Notes: a model not told the origin generated them from the sequence alone. A stretch of 64,000 nt of DNA from an uncultured Christensenella sp. (GCA_910584815.1 CAJUBT010000005.1:20827-84826), one strand, 5' to 3'. Numbered from the stretch's first letter, positions 18,187 through 28,258 are shown. Made by a program: numbers and translations.

Positions 18187-20169
18187 ATGTCAAGAATTAA
18201 TGTTTTAGATAGTTCAATTTATAATAGAATATCTGCTGGAGAGGTTGTTGAAAGACCTGCTTCTGTTGTTAAAGAACTAATAGAAAACTCTTTAGATGCT
18301 AAAGCAAGTAGCATAACCATTGAAATTAAAGCAGGTGGAATAAAATTAATTAAAATAACAGATAATGGTGTTGGTCTTGAATATGAAGATTTAAAGAAAG
18401 CTTTTTTACCTCACGCAACAAGTAAAATCTCTAATGTTGAAGACTTAGATAGCATTGCTACTTTAGGCTTTAGAGGGGAGGCTCTTGCAAGCATTAGTGC
18501 TGTTTCACGAGTTGAAATGTATTCAAAAACATTAGAAAGTGAAGTTGGGGGCAAGATAATAGTAAATGGTGGCGCATTCGAAGAGGTTACAGAATATGGA
18601 TGTACAGATGGTACTACTATTATAGTTAAGGATTTATTTTATAACACTCCAGCAAGGTTGAAGTTCCTTAAAGGTGTTAAACAGGAAGAAAATGCAATAA
18701 CGAACATTATAAACCGATTGATTTTGGCTAATCCAAATATTGCTTTTAAATATATTGTTGATGATAAAGTTATTTATAATTCAATTCAAAAAGGGCTAGA
18801 GGCTAAAATTTATGATGTTTATGGGAAAGATTATGTTACTAATTTAATAAAAATTAATGTTAAAAATGGACTTTATAAGTTAAATGGCTTTATTTCTTTG
18901 CCAAGTTTTTGTAAAGCAAATAAAACTTATCAGACATTAATCGTTAATGGAAGATATGTAACAAATTCTCTTATTTCAGTTGCAGTATCCAATGCATATG
19001 AAAATTTTTTAATGAAAGGAAAGTTTCCTGTTTTTATTATTAATATTGAAGTTGATTGTAGAGATATTGATGTTAATGTTCATCCAAGTAAAATGGAAGT
19101 TAAGTTTAAAGATACAAAGAATATTTTTGCTCTGGTTTATGAAAGTATTTTGCAAACTCTAAACGAAAATAATTGCCCTGTTACTTTTCAATCAAGTTCA
19201 AAAATTTTAGATTCTGAACAATTTTATAACTTTAAAAATCAGCAAGATACTAAGCCAGATGAAACTTTGAAAAAAGTGACAGGAGGCTTTAGTTTTAACG
19301 ATTTTAAAAATTTCAGTAATGAAATTAATAGTATAAATGCTTCAGTGCCAGTTTATAAAAATGAAGGTATTAGTGTTTTAAGAAGCAATTATACCAATGA
19401 GTGTAGTAAATATTTACAAAAGCAAGATAATCTTTCTAATTTAAACGAAAACAAGGTTCAAGATAACAATAGAAATGTTAATGATTTTGAAAATACATCA
19501 AAAAATTTAAATAATAAGTATAGGCAACCTAATATTGATTTTAATTCAAGTGATGCTTATAAAAAAGAAAGTTTAGTTCAACAGAAAATTGATGAAACTA
19601 TTAATTATAAAATTATAGGTACCTTGTTTAATACTTATATAATAGTTGAAAGTAATAACACTGCTTATGTTTTTGATCAACACGCAGGGCACGAAAGAAT
19701 TCTATTTGACAACTTAATTAAAATGTTTGAAGAAAAGAAATTAATTAGTCAACCCTTACTTTTACCATATGTGTTTACAGTCAATGAAATTGAAGATGAT
19801 TTAATACAAAATAATTTTAAAAGTTTTGAAAACTTTGGGTTTGAAATAGAACCTTTTGGGAATTGCACTTATAAAATTTCTTCAATTCCTAGCGTTTTAG
19901 ATGGAATAAATTTAAAAGAGTTTATAAATGATATGTTAAGCAACACAATTAAAATTTCAGCCACAAATGAACAAATTAAAAATAAATTTGCAACTATGGC
20001 CTGTAAAGCAGCCATAAAGGGTGGGCAAAAATTAAGTGAAAGGGAGATAGAAATACTATTGAAAAAGGTTCTATCTAATAACACAACACTATTATGCCCA
20101 CACGGAAGACCAATTTGTGTTAAATTAACAGAATATGAAATTGAAAAAATGTTTAAAAGGATTGTCTGA
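18187..20169 (+). CDS. mutL: DNA mismatch repair protein MutL
   Basis: This GHKL ATPase couples MutS to strand cleavage. It has 660 residues. The N-terminal GHKL domain contains ISAGEVVERPASVVKELIEN, DNGVGLEYEDL and TLGFRGEALASISAVS. A long, Asn- and Ser-rich linker covers about 340-470. The C-terminal dimerisation and endonuclease domain includes FDQHAGHERILFD, matching the metal-binding DQHAxHE-x4-E motif of nicking MutL proteins, and CPHGRP near the end. Mismatch repair here is therefore likely of the MutH-less type. The stop overlaps the miaA start (TGATG). Confidence 0.95.
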   Translation: MSRINVLDSSIYNRISAGEVVERPASVVKELIENSLDAKASSITIEIKAGGIKLIKITDNGVGLEYEDLKKAFLPHATSKISNVEDLDSIATLGFRGEALASISAVSRVEMYSKTLESEVGGKIIVNGGAFEEVTEYGCTDGTTIIVKDLFYNTPARLKFLKGVKQEENAITNIINRLILANPNIAFKYIVDDKVIYNSIQKGLEAKIYDVYGKDYVTNLIKINVKNGLYKLNGFISLPSFCKANKTYQTLIVNGRYVTNSLISVAVSNAYENFLMKGKFPVFIINIEVDCRDIDVNVHPSKMEVKFKDTKNIFALVYESILQTLNENNCPVTFQSSSKILDSEQFYNFKNQQDTKPDETLKKVTGGFSFNDFKNFSNEINSINASVPVYKNEGISVLRSNYTNECSKYLQKQDNLSNLNENKVQDNNRNVNDFENTSKNLNNKYRQPNIDFNSSDAYKKESLVQQKIDETINYKIIGTLFNTYIIVESNNTAYVFDQHAGHERILFDNLIKMFEEKKLISQPLLLPYVFTVNEIEDDLIQNNFKSFENFGFEIEPFGNCTYKISSIPSVLDGINLKEFINDMLSNTIKISATNEQIKNKFATMACKAAIKGGQKLSEREIEILLKKVLSNNTTLLCPHGRPICVKLTEYEIEKMFKRIV

Positions 20170-21107
20170 TGGGAAAAAATACAGTTTTAGTTATTACTGG
20201 CCCAACAGCTAGTGGTAAAACAGAAATAGGCATAAAATGTGCAAATATGTTTAATGGTGAGATTATTTCAGCGGATTCTATGCAAATTTATAAAAAACTT
20301 AACATTGGCACTGCAAAAGCAACTGAAATTGAAAAAAAACGAGCAAAACACCATATGCTAGATGTTATTGACCCAGATAAATCATATAGTGTACAAGAGT
20401 TTGTTAATGAAACAAAGCAAATAATAGATAACCTTTTTATGCAAGATAAGTTGCCAATTATAGTTGGTGGAACGGGTTTATATATAAAATCTTTATTATA
20501 TCCATATTCTTTTTGCAATGTTAACAAGAATGATGAAGTAAGAGAAAAATATAATAACATTTTAAAAACTTATGGAAAGGAATATTTGTATAATTTGCTT
20601 AAAACGAATGACCCTAAGAGTTGTGAAAAAATTCATATGAATGATACAAAACGCGTTATAAGAGCTCTTGAAATTTTTGAAGTTTCTGGACAAGAAAAAA
20701 CAAAGTTGAATGATATAGACTTTAATAATGGGAATTTTAAAGACTTAAATTATAATTGTATTTTTATAGTTTTAGATATTCCAAGAGAAGAACTATATAA
20801 CAGGATAAATTTGCGTGTTGAAAAAATGTTTGAAGCAGGTTTATTAGATGAAGTTAAAACTTTACTTGCTGAAAATATAGTTAGCGAAGATTGTCAAAGT
20901 ATGCAAGCAATAGGATATAAAGAATTTTTTAAGTATTTTAAAGGAGAAATAAACTTAGAGGAACTTAAGGAATTAATTGCTAAAGATACTAGGAATTATG
21001 CTAAAAGACAACTTACATTCTTTAGAGGATTTAAAAATGCCAAATGGTTTAATCCATTAACAGAAAAAGAAGAAATTTTTGAATATATAAAAAAGGAACT
21101 AGTATAG
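20169..21107 (+). CDS. miaA: tRNA dimethylallyltransferase MiaA
   Basis: The enzyme transfers a dimethylallyl group to A37 of tRNAs decoding UNN codons and supplies the substrate of MiaB. The 312-residue protein has the P-loop ITGPTASGKTEIG, then ISADSMQIYK and the motif GGTGLYIKSLLYPY. The tRNA-binding region contains RVIRALEIFEVSG and MQAIGYKEF. Its start codon overlaps the mutL stop by one base, and the next gene begins two bases after its stop, so the run is clearly co-transcribed. Confidence 0.95.
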   Translation: MGKNTVLVITGPTASGKTEIGIKCANMFNGEIISADSMQIYKKLNIGTAKATEIEKKRAKHHMLDVIDPDKSYSVQEFVNETKQIIDNLFMQDKLPIIVGGTGLYIKSLLYPYSFCNVNKNDEVREKYNNILKTYGKEYLYNLLKTNDPKSCEKIHMNDTKRVIRALEIFEVSGQEKTKLNDIDFNNGNFKDLNYNCIFIVLDIPREELYNRINLRVEKMFEAGLLDEVKTLLAENIVSEDCQSMQAIGYKEFFKYFKGEINLEELKELIAKDTRNYAKRQLTFFRGFKNAKWFNPLTEKEEIFEYIKKELV

Positions 21108-21108
21108 T

Positions 21109-22338
21109 ATGATTGAATTAGATAAAAAAATTTTAATTGCGGAAGAAGAACTTTTATCTTATTATAAAAATGCAGAAGAAATTGCTCTGGAAAATCAAAA
21201 TAAAGTATTACAAGCATTTATAAAAAACAAAATATCTGCTACCCATTTTGCAGGCACAACAGGATATGGTTATGATGATATTGGCAGAGAAAAACTCAAT
21301 GCTGTTTTTGCTGATGCTTTTGGTGCTGAAGATGCTTTGGTTTCACAAGGGTTTACTTGTGGCTCTCACGCAATTACAACAGTTTTATTTGGCTTATTAA
21401 GACCAAATGATACAATGCTTGCAATTACTGGAAAACCATATGACACGCTAGATGACACCATTTTCGGCCTTAAAAATGGTGAAGATAATGGAAGTTTAAA
21501 GGATTTTGGTGTAAAGTATGATAGTGTAGAACTAATAAATAATACGGATTTTGATAAAGAAAGTATAATAGAAAAAATAAAAAGTAATCCTAAAATTATA
21601 TATATTCAAAGGTCTTGTGGTTATCTTTATAGAACAGCATTAAATATTGCCAAAATTGAAGATATAATTAAAGAAATAAGAAAAGTTAATAAATCTTCTA
21701 TAATTGTGGTTGATAATTGTTATTGTGAATTTGTTGAAACTAAAGAACCTACAGAAGTTGGAGCAGATGTTGCCGTTGGTTCTTTAATTAAAAACCCTGG
21801 TGGAAGTTTAGTGTCTAATGGGGGGTATGTTGTTGGAAAGAAAAAGTATGTTGATTTAATTTCAGGTAGGTTTACTTCTCCTTCTTTGCAAAAAGAGGTT
21901 GGTTCTTTTGAAAATGGTTATAGATTAATGTTTCAAGGGTTATTTATGGCTCCACATATTGTGTTGCAAGCAAAAAAGGGGAGTATGTTAATAGGGCGAG
22001 TAATGTCTAATTTGGGTTATAAAACTATAGACAACACAAATAATTTAGCAGATATTGTTAGAAGTATAGTCTTTGAGAGCAAAGATGATTTAGTAAATTT
22101 TTGTACATCAATTCAAAGAATGTCTCCAATAGATAGTTTTGTTACTCCAATACCAAGCGAAATGGCTGGTTATGATAGCGAGGTTGTTATGTCTGCTGGT
22201 TGTTTTGTTCAGGGAAGTACTATAGAACTTAGTTGTGATAGCCCTCTTAAAAAACCATATGTGCTATATTTACAAGGTGGTATTACTTACGAGCATATTA
22301 AACTTGCTTTAAATGATTATTTAGTTAATAGAAAATAA
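21109..22338 (+). CDS. PLP-dependent methionine gamma-lyase family protein
   Basis: This is a fold-type I PLP enzyme of the group long annotated as aluminium resistance protein and later as methionine gamma-lyase-like; the true substrate is not established. It has 409 residues. Features include HFAGTTGYGYDDIGREKL, VSQGFTCGSHAI, the aspartate region VVDNCYCEFVE and the PLP-lysine segment VGSLIKNPGGSLVSNGGYVVG. The position directly after miaA is conserved across Bacillota. There is almost no intergenic space to miaA. Confidence 0.88.
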   Translation: MIELDKKILIAEEELLSYYKNAEEIALENQNKVLQAFIKNKISATHFAGTTGYGYDDIGREKLNAVFADAFGAEDALVSQGFTCGSHAITTVLFGLLRPNDTMLAITGKPYDTLDDTIFGLKNGEDNGSLKDFGVKYDSVELINNTDFDKESIIEKIKSNPKIIYIQRSCGYLYRTALNIAKIEDIIKEIRKVNKSSIIVVDNCYCEFVETKEPTEVGADVAVGSLIKNPGGSLVSNGGYVVGKKKYVDLISGRFTSPSLQKEVGSFENGYRLMFQGLFMAPHIVLQAKKGSMLIGRVMSNLGYKTIDNTNNLADIVRSIVFESKDDLVNFCTSIQRMSPIDSFVTPIPSEMAGYDSEVVMSAGCFVQGSTIELSCDSPLKKPYVLYLQGGITYEHIKLALNDYLVNRK

Positions 22339-22347
22339 AATAAAAAA

Positions 22348-22371
22348 ACAAGAAAAATATTTTTCTTGTTT
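22348..22371. terminator. Bidirectional terminator between the PLP lyase and lexA
   Basis: AACAAGAAAAAT pairs with ATTTTTCTTGTT as a continuous palindrome and is followed by T6 on the + strand and by a T run on the - strand. Confidence 0.75.
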
Positions 22372-22477
22372 TTTAATTTTGTAAATTTATTTATCATTTA
22401 ATAATTATAATTTTTATTATTTAATAAATGAAAAAAATTAAATTTTTGTATTAATTATTTTTAAAATATTAATTATA

Positions 22478-23125
22478 TTAGTAGTTTCTTATTAACCCTA
22501 TAACAACACCTAGAATATCTACATCAACACAATAAATAGGCTTCATTGTTGAATTTTCTGGTTGTAGCCTTATTCTACCATTTTCACGATAAAACCTTTT
22601 CACTGTGGCACTGCCATTAATCATAGCCACAACTATTTCTCCGTTATGAGCATCATTTTGTTTTTTAACAACTATTTTATCTTTATTATAAATTCCAGCT
22701 TCAATCATACTTTCGCCTTTAACTGTAAGCATAAATAAATCGCCACTTCTGCTAAATAGATTTTCAGAAAATTCATATACATCTTCGTAATTTTCTACAG
22801 CTAAAATAGGAGAGCCTGCAGCAACCTGACCTAATAGAGGAATTTTTGTTAATTCTTCATTATTGTAATCATTTGTTGTTATAACATTATTAGGAAATAG
22901 TTCTTTAGAAAGTTCTATTGCTCTGTTCTTTTTGTTACTTCGCTTAATTAACCCCTGTTTTTCTAATTTATTTAGATAATAGTCTACGGTGGCAGTAGAT
23001 TTTACATTTAATGAGTGCATAAGCTCTCTACAAGTTGGGGGATATCCTCTTTCTTCAATACTAGTTTTAACTAAATCAATAATCTTTAAAGCTTTATCAT
23101 TTGTGCTTTTTTTAACATTTGCCAT
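22478..23125 (-). CDS. lexA: SOS repressor LexA
   Basis: This repressor of the SOS regulon undergoes RecA-stimulated self-cleavage. The 215-residue protein has an N-terminal winged helix (about 1-75, with YPPTCRELMHSLNVKSTATVD). The cleavage site is Ala-Gly in LGQVAAGSPILA. The serine lies in VKGESMIEAGI and the lysine in INGSATVKRFY. A candidate LexA box lies upstream at 23184-23195, implying autoregulation. It lies next to a tyrosine recombinase gene on the same strand, an arrangement seen in Clostridia. Confidence 0.95.
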   Translation of the reverse strand: MANVKKSTNDKALKIIDLVKTSIEERGYPPTCRELMHSLNVKSTATVDYYLNKLEKQGLIKRSNKKNRAIELSKELFPNNVITTNDYNNEELTKIPLLGQVAAGSPILAVENYEDVYEFSENLFSRSGDLFMLTVKGESMIEAGIYNKDKIVVKKQNDAHNGEIVVAMINGSATVKRFYRENGRIRLQPENSTMKPIYCVDVDILGVVIGLIRNY

Positions 23126-23183
23126 TTTTTACCTTCTTATGATAAATTTATAATCATTTATAACATAAATAATAAACATTGTC

Positions 23184-23195
23184 AAACATTTGTTC
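23184..23195 (-). promoter_or_regulatory. Candidate LexA operator upstream of lexA
   Basis: Read on the minus strand the site is GAAC-AAAT-GTTT, matching the Gram-positive SOS box core GAAC-N4-GTTC with one change. It lies about 60 bases before the lexA start. Confidence 0.55.
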
Positions 23196-23363
23196 TAAAA
23201 TGCTTAACAATTTTGAAAACATTTTAAAGAGATTAATTTGTAACAAATATTTCATAAAAAATTTATTCTAACATTTATAATTGGTAATTTATTTTATATG
23301 AAGGAAATAATAAAAAGTTATAATAAATAGAAGTATTAATTTCAAAATAATACAATTAAAATT

Positions 23364-24410
23364 TTAGTCATCTCGTAGTTTTACTACATTTGCAATATTT
23401 CTTCTTGCATCTTCAGATATTGCAGCATAATGTTTTTTTGTTGTGTTTACATCTTTATGACCTAAAACATCAGCTACTATATAAATATCATTTGTTTCAC
23501 GATATAAGTTAGTTCCATATGTGCTTCTTAATTTGTGAGGCGTGATATGCTTTAATGGGACAGAGGCTTCACTATATTTTTTTACAAGTTTTTCTACTGC
23601 ACGGACAGTAATTCTTTTATTTTGTATAGATAAAAATAGTGCTTTTTCATCTTGAGGGATATTTTTGTTTTGTTCTCTTTCCTTTAAATAAGATAAAAGT
23701 GCTGTAGCTACTTCATTTGAAAAGTATAGAATGGTTTCATTTCCACCTTTTCGTGTAATTTTAAAACCATTAACATTAAAATCTATATCTTCTAAATTTA
23801 TGCCAACGCACTCACTAACGCGAATACCAGTACCTAAAAGTAAAGCTAATAGTGCGGAATCTCTTTTTTGAGTGATTTTATTATATGATTGTTGTCTTTT
23901 AGTTAAAGTTTGTGGATTTTCTGCCGAATCTAGTAATTTTACAACTTCATCTATTTCAAGTCTTATAATGTCTTTATCGTGAATTTTAGGTCCAACAACT
24001 TTAGAAGCAATATTATTTGGTAGTTTATTTTTATTGTAAAAGTATTTAAAAAAACTTTTGATGGTGGCAAGTTTTCTAGCTTTACCTTTTTCTCCATTGG
24101 AAATATTCTTTTCATCTTTATTATATGATGATAAATAATCTAGATAAATTTCAATATCAGTAGAATCTAATTTTGATAGGTCATCCAAAGTAATGTTCTT
24201 AATTTCCATATCTAAAAATTCTTCGATTTCTGTAACCAAAAAATTAAAAAATATTTTTAAATCTTGGGCGTAAACTAATCTTGTTAAATGGCTTGTTTGG
24301 TTTTCTATTCCTCTAAAAAATTCATTACAAAAATAGGGAAGAGTAGATAAAATTTCCCTTGTTTTTTTTAAACATCTTAAGTTGCGGTCGGCAAAATAAT
24401 TGTTATTCAT
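23364..24410 (-). CDS. Tyrosine recombinase of the XerC/XerD type
   Basis: A 348-residue site-specific recombinase. Residues 20-160 form the SAM-like core-binding domain. The catalytic domain has the full active-site set: Arg in GTGIRVSECVG, Lys in ITRKGGNE, His-x-x-Arg in TPHKLRSTYGT, His in VLGHKDVNTT and the nucleophile Tyr in KKHYAAIS. It is somewhat longer than classical XerC/XerD (about 300). Position beside lexA argues for a resident chromosomal enzyme rather than a phage integrase. It lies about 3 kb from the dif-like sites flanking the inovirus-like prophage, so it, or a second Xer protein elsewhere, is a natural candidate for integrating that element. Confidence 0.85.
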   Translation of the reverse strand: MNNNYFADRNLRCLKKTREILSTLPYFCNEFFRGIENQTSHLTRLVYAQDLKIFFNFLVTEIEEFLDMEIKNITLDDLSKLDSTDIEIYLDYLSSYNKDEKNISNGEKGKARKLATIKSFFKYFYNKNKLPNNIASKVVGPKIHDKDIIRLEIDEVVKLLDSAENPQTLTKRQQSYNKITQKRDSALLALLLGTGIRVSECVGINLEDIDFNVNGFKITRKGGNETILYFSNEVATALLSYLKEREQNKNIPQDEKALFLSIQNKRITVRAVEKLVKKYSEASVPLKHITPHKLRSTYGTNLYRETNDIYIVADVLGHKDVNTTKKHYAAISEDARRNIANVVKLRDD

Positions 24411-24645
24411 AATTATATCTTAACAAAAATAAGCAAAGTTGTAAAACAAAGTTGACTTATATTGTGTTAAAAATTATAATGATAATAGATAAAATTAAAT
24501 ATAAAAATAAATTTTTAATTTTTAAAATTTAATGTGATATTTTTAAAAGATTTAATTTATGTAAATAATTATAGAAGACATAAACAACTTTATAGAACTT
24601 TTATATTTAATTTTAAATTACTTGATATTGAGGAGAATTTATTTT

Positions 24646-25929
24646 ATGATTTCTATTGATTTAATTAAAACAGACCCAGAAAAAATAAAAGGTTTATTAG
24701 AAAAAAAAGGATGTGTTGTAGACTTTACTGAAGTTTTGAATTTGGATGTTGAGAGAAGAAAATTTATTCAGGAAGTTGAAAATTTGAAATCGCAGAAGAA
24801 TAAAGTAAGTTCCCAAATTCCTACTTTTAAGAAAGAGGGGAAAGACACTGCTAGTATTTTTGAAGAAATGAAAACTCTTGGAAATAAAATAGAAACTTTA
24901 GATAAAAAGGTTGAAGATTTAGATAATAGTATATGGCAAATTTTATCTGTACTACCAAACCCACCAGATGAAGATTTACTAAGAGGTGGAAAAGAAAATA
25001 ATAAAGTTTTAAGACAAGTGAATAAAAAACCAGAATTTAGTTTTAAACCAAAAAATCACTATGATTTATGTGTAGATTTAGGATTAATAGATTATGATAG
25101 AGGTGTTAAATTAGCTGGAAATGGTTGTTGGGTTTATAGAGGAGTTGGAGCAATGCTTGAATGGGCTTTGCTTAACTATTTTGTTGAACAGCACTTAAAA
25201 GATGGTTATGAATTTATTTTACCACCTCATATGTTAAGTTATGATTGTGGATATGGGGCAGGACAATTTCCAAAATTTAGTGATGAAGTTTATTGGATAG
25301 ATAATAAAGATGAAAAATCTAAGTTTTTATTACCAACTGCGGAAACAGCCCTTGTGAACTTATATAAGGGGGAAATAATACCAGAAGAAAAACTTCCAAT
25401 GAAGTTTTTTGCTTATACTCCTTGTTATAGAAGGGAAGCAGGTAGTTACAGACAAGAAGAAAGAGGGATGATAAGAGGTCATCAGTTTAATAAAGTTGAA
25501 ATGGTTCAAATTACAACTCCTGAACAAAGTAGCAATGCTTTTGAAGAGTTAGTTGGCAAAGCAGAACGCCTTGTAAAAGATTTAGGGTTACATTATCAGG
25601 TTTCAAAACTTGCTGCTGGAGATTGTTCTGCATCTATGAGAAGAACTTATGACATAGAAGTTTGGATACCTAGTATGGAAATTTATAAAGAGGTTTCTTC
25701 TGCCTCTAATGCTGGTGATTATCAAGCAAGAAGAAATAATACAAAATTTAGAAATAAAGATACAAAAAAAGCAGAATTCGTGCATACATTAAATGCCAGC
25801 GGTCTTGCAACATCAAGATTAATTCCTGCTATTGTTGAACAATATCAAAATGAAGATGGAAGTATTACTATTCCTGAAGCATTAAGAAAATTTATGGGTG
25901 GTTTAGAAGTAATAAAAAAACAGAATTAA
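24646..25929 (+). CDS. serS: Seryl-tRNA synthetase
   Basis: This class II synthetase charges tRNA-Ser. I choose the ATG at 24646, which has AGGAGAA upstream and gives the normal start MISIDLIKTDPEKIKG; an in-frame TTG at 24622 precedes the ribosome site. The 427-residue protein has the N-terminal coiled-coil tRNA arm (about 30-100), motif 2 in TPCYRREAGSYRQEERGMIRG and motif 3 in NASGLATSRLIPAIVEQYQ. It stands alone between a recombinase and a gene of unknown function. Confidence 0.96.
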   Translation: MISIDLIKTDPEKIKGLLEKKGCVVDFTEVLNLDVERRKFIQEVENLKSQKNKVSSQIPTFKKEGKDTASIFEEMKTLGNKIETLDKKVEDLDNSIWQILSVLPNPPDEDLLRGGKENNKVLRQVNKKPEFSFKPKNHYDLCVDLGLIDYDRGVKLAGNGCWVYRGVGAMLEWALLNYFVEQHLKDGYEFILPPHMLSYDCGYGAGQFPKFSDEVYWIDNKDEKSKFLLPTAETALVNLYKGEIIPEEKLPMKFFAYTPCYRREAGSYRQEERGMIRGHQFNKVEMVQITTPEQSSNAFEELVGKAERLVKDLGLHYQVSKLAAGDCSASMRRTYDIEVWIPSMEIYKEVSSASNAGDYQARRNNTKFRNKDTKKAEFVHTLNASGLATSRLIPAIVEQYQNEDGSITIPEALRKFMGGLEVIKKQN

Positions 25930-26111
25930 GAAATAAAATTTAAATTAATTTTTAAAATAGAAACAAAAGCATTTGTTTAAAAACACAAATTGCCTTAAAA
26001 AAACATATAAATTGATTTTTAATATCTTAATAATAAATTTTTATTATAATATAACTTATTTGTTAATAGTTTTATAAAAAAGTTTTTATAGACAAGGAAA
26101 GAGTAATATAA

Positions 26112-27008
26112 ATGGAAGAGTCTTTATTAACACAGTTTGCTGAAAAAAAAAGTAAAGAAAAGGTTCAAGAATTTTATGAAATAGCCTTGTCTATTTTAAC
26201 ATCTACATTAGAAGATTTAAGAAAAGAACAACCTAATTTTTTGTTAGATTATGAAAGAACAAGAATTTTTCCAATTGGAGATTATACTAACGATACTTTT
26301 ATAGATCAAACAGGAGAGTTAGAGATTGTTATTGCAACATCTAATCCTCAAATTTCGGTTTTAAATAACACATATATTAAAAATCTTAGAGAAGCGAAAA
26401 CAAAAAAACAGAAACAATTAATTTCTAGTGAAGGAACCCTTGATGATATAAGTGTAAAATTTATAAAAACACTTGTAAATTATTTTGACCAAACTACAGT
26501 TATTTTACTTGTAAGTGAAGGAATAAAAGTTTTATGTTTACAAGAATATGGTTTTAAAATTTTAATAAAATTTGCAACTTATGATGAAAATGATAAAGAT
26601 GCTGTGCTTAATTTTTGGGATCCTATATTAAAACATTCTAAAAAAATTAACTTATTCTTATACAACGAACGAATTGAAGAAAAAGATAAAAATACTAATG
26701 GTAATTATAAAAAAGTAGTTAGAATTTTTAAGAATATAAGAAAAAATATTTTAATGAACAAATGGGCTATGAGTAGTGACCTTAATAAATATTTTGTAGA
26801 GTTAATTATTTATAATATACCAGACAGTATTATGTTAGATAAAGACATTATGCTAGTTTTTAAAAAATGTATAAACTACTTAGATAATTGCAATATCTTA
26901 AATTTTATTTCATTTGATGGAAATAAAATTGAAACATTCGATTTAGCTAAAATTAATTATAGCAAAATTAAAAATTTTATTAATTATTCTGTTAGAATTT
27001 GTTTCTAG
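26112..27008 (+). CDS. Unknown protein, possible degenerate nucleotidyltransferase fold
   Basis: I do not recognise this 298-residue protein with certainty. No signal peptide or membrane segment is visible. The segment RIFPIGDYTNDTFIDQTGELEIVIA recalls the nucleotidyltransferase signature (Gly-Ser, then Asp-x-Asp before a beta-strand), but the serine is replaced by Asp and the acidic pair reads E-L-E. A later strand, GIKVLCLQEYGFKILIKFATYDEND, would fit the same fold. The C-terminal half is helical. GGAAAGAG before the ATG supports translation. It is the last host-side gene before the prophage and is followed by a terminator. Confidence 0.55.
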   Translation: MEESLLTQFAEKKSKEKVQEFYEIALSILTSTLEDLRKEQPNFLLDYERTRIFPIGDYTNDTFIDQTGELEIVIATSNPQISVLNNTYIKNLREAKTKKQKQLISSEGTLDDISVKFIKTLVNYFDQTTVILLVSEGIKVLCLQEYGFKILIKFATYDENDKDAVLNFWDPILKHSKKINLFLYNERIEEKDKNTNGNYKKVVRIFKNIRKNILMNKWAMSSDLNKYFVELIIYNIPDSIMLDKDIMLVFKKCINYLDNCNILNFISFDGNKIETFDLAKINYSKIKNFINYSVRICF

Positions 27009-27106
27009 TTAAAAATAATATTTTTAAAATGTTTTAACAAGAAAAAGTTTCAAATAATTATTATTTTTTAATATAACTATAAAAAGAAGTACTATGCAAG
27101 TTTTTT

Positions 27107-27145
27107 AAAAAAATAGAAAGTACTATGCAAACTCTCTATTTTTTT
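27107..27145. terminator. Terminator downstream of the 26.1-27.0 kb gene
   Basis: AAAAAAATAGAAAGT (27107-27121) pairs with ACTCTCTATTTTTTT (27131-27145), with one mismatch. The nine-base loop reads ACTATGCAA, which repeats a motif found just upstream at 27088-27099 and near 11.49 kb. Confidence 0.7.
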
Positions 27146-27460
27146 GGTATCCATTTTAAAAATAAAAAAATTTTTTAATTTTAAAAGCATTCAAATAAAT
27201 TTTAATATTATATAAGATTACCATTCAGAATAAATTTAATATATAAATTTTCTTTCATTATATAGATAGTGTTATATTCGTTTTTCTATAATTTAAAATG
27301 TTCTCAGTCAGAATTTTATTTTAAATTAATATTTGGGCTTTAATAATTTTTTTTATTTATAACATATTTTATTAAAAAGAAATTTATATTGTTTAGTATT
27401 TGATAAACAAAAAATTTAAAAATAATGATTTTTATTAATAATTTTAACTTATTTATACAC
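27146..27460. other. AT-rich gap without a recognisable gene
   Basis: No open frame of note, RNA or strong hairpin was seen in these 315 bases. They lead directly into the left dif-like site of the prophage. Confidence 0.5.
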
Positions 27461-27494
27461 AACTATTCGCAAAACTTGAGTTTTGCGAATAGTT
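27461..27494. repeat. Left dif-like site / perfect inverted repeat
   Basis: A perfect 15-4-15 palindrome. Inside it, arms TATTCGCAAAA (27464-27474) and TTTTGCGAATA (27481-27491) flank a 6-bp centre CTTGAG, the 11-6-11 geometry of XerC/XerD sites. The left arm resembles the XerC half of E. coli dif (GGTGCGCATAA). It could instead be a phage replication hairpin. Confidence 0.55.
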
Positions 27495-27625
27495 TATTTA
27501 TTAAAAAATAAACGAAATCGCATAGTTTTGATAAATTAAATTTATTATCTACTACTACTCTACACCACTATTTTTATTTTGTGAAGAGAAAATGTCAATA
27601 TTTTTTAGAAAATTTAAAAAATTTT

Positions 27626-28258
27626 TTATGAATAAATAGCCATTTTTTCTAATTTAAATTTACGACAATAAATTAAACTACTTCTTTTAGTTGTTTCTTT
27701 TATAGCGTGATTAGTAAGTTTTGCCACATACTTACCTAATGCTTTTGCGTTTTTATTGCATAATTCACCATCTAAATTACCATAACTCCAGGTTGTATAA
27801 TCGAAAAAATCTTTTGCTACTACTGCGTGATAATGTTCCCTTCCATTTTCTTCGCCAAAATCTATATTAGCAACATAATCTTCACAATTTAAACTATCTA
27901 AGTATCTTGTTACATATCTACGGCGAGTTAATTCACTTGTAGAAGCAAAAATTTTATCAGTAAATGTAAATGTTAAAAACTGGCACTTATTAAATGCTAG
28001 CATTATTTCTATGCGTTTTTTAAGGCGTTTAACCCTATGATATGTAGCATTATTTATTTTTTCTGCTTCTTTCCACATTTCTTTATTAGTATGATTTTGA
28101 AAATTATGTATTTTAACTGCACTAGAATAACTCAAATCAGTTAAATCAGAACCAATGTTATTATATTGATTATATTTAAAAATTGCCTTAGAAACTTTCT
28201 TTTGAAGTTTACAAAGTCCACTTTTTAAAACTTTTGCTTTAAATTCGTAATCTATCAC
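27626..28258 (-). CDS. HUH-endonuclease replication initiator (Rep)
   Basis: This is a rolling-circle initiator that nicks the double-stranded origin and joins to the 5' end through a tyrosine. I choose the GTG at 28258 because AAGGGGA lies 7 bases before it. A GTG at 28303 is also in frame but falls inside a strong hairpin. In the 210-residue protein motif I is FLTFTFTD (94-101), the HUH motif is HYH within EHYHAVVA (141-148), and the tyrosine motif is ALGKYVAKLTNHA (Tyr about 177). The N-terminal 90 residues are basic and helical. The gene starts beside the structured intergenic region that probably holds its nick site. Confidence 0.87.
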   Translation of the reverse strand: MIDYEFKAKVLKSGLCKLQKKVSKAIFKYNQYNNIGSDLTDLSYSSAVKIHNFQNHTNKEMWKEAEKINNATYHRVKRLKKRIEIMLAFNKCQFLTFTFTDKIFASTSELTRRRYVTRYLDSLNCEDYVANIDFGEENGREHYHAVVAKDFFDYTTWSYGNLDGELCNKNAKALGKYVAKLTNHAIKETTKRSSLIYCRKFKLEKMAIYS

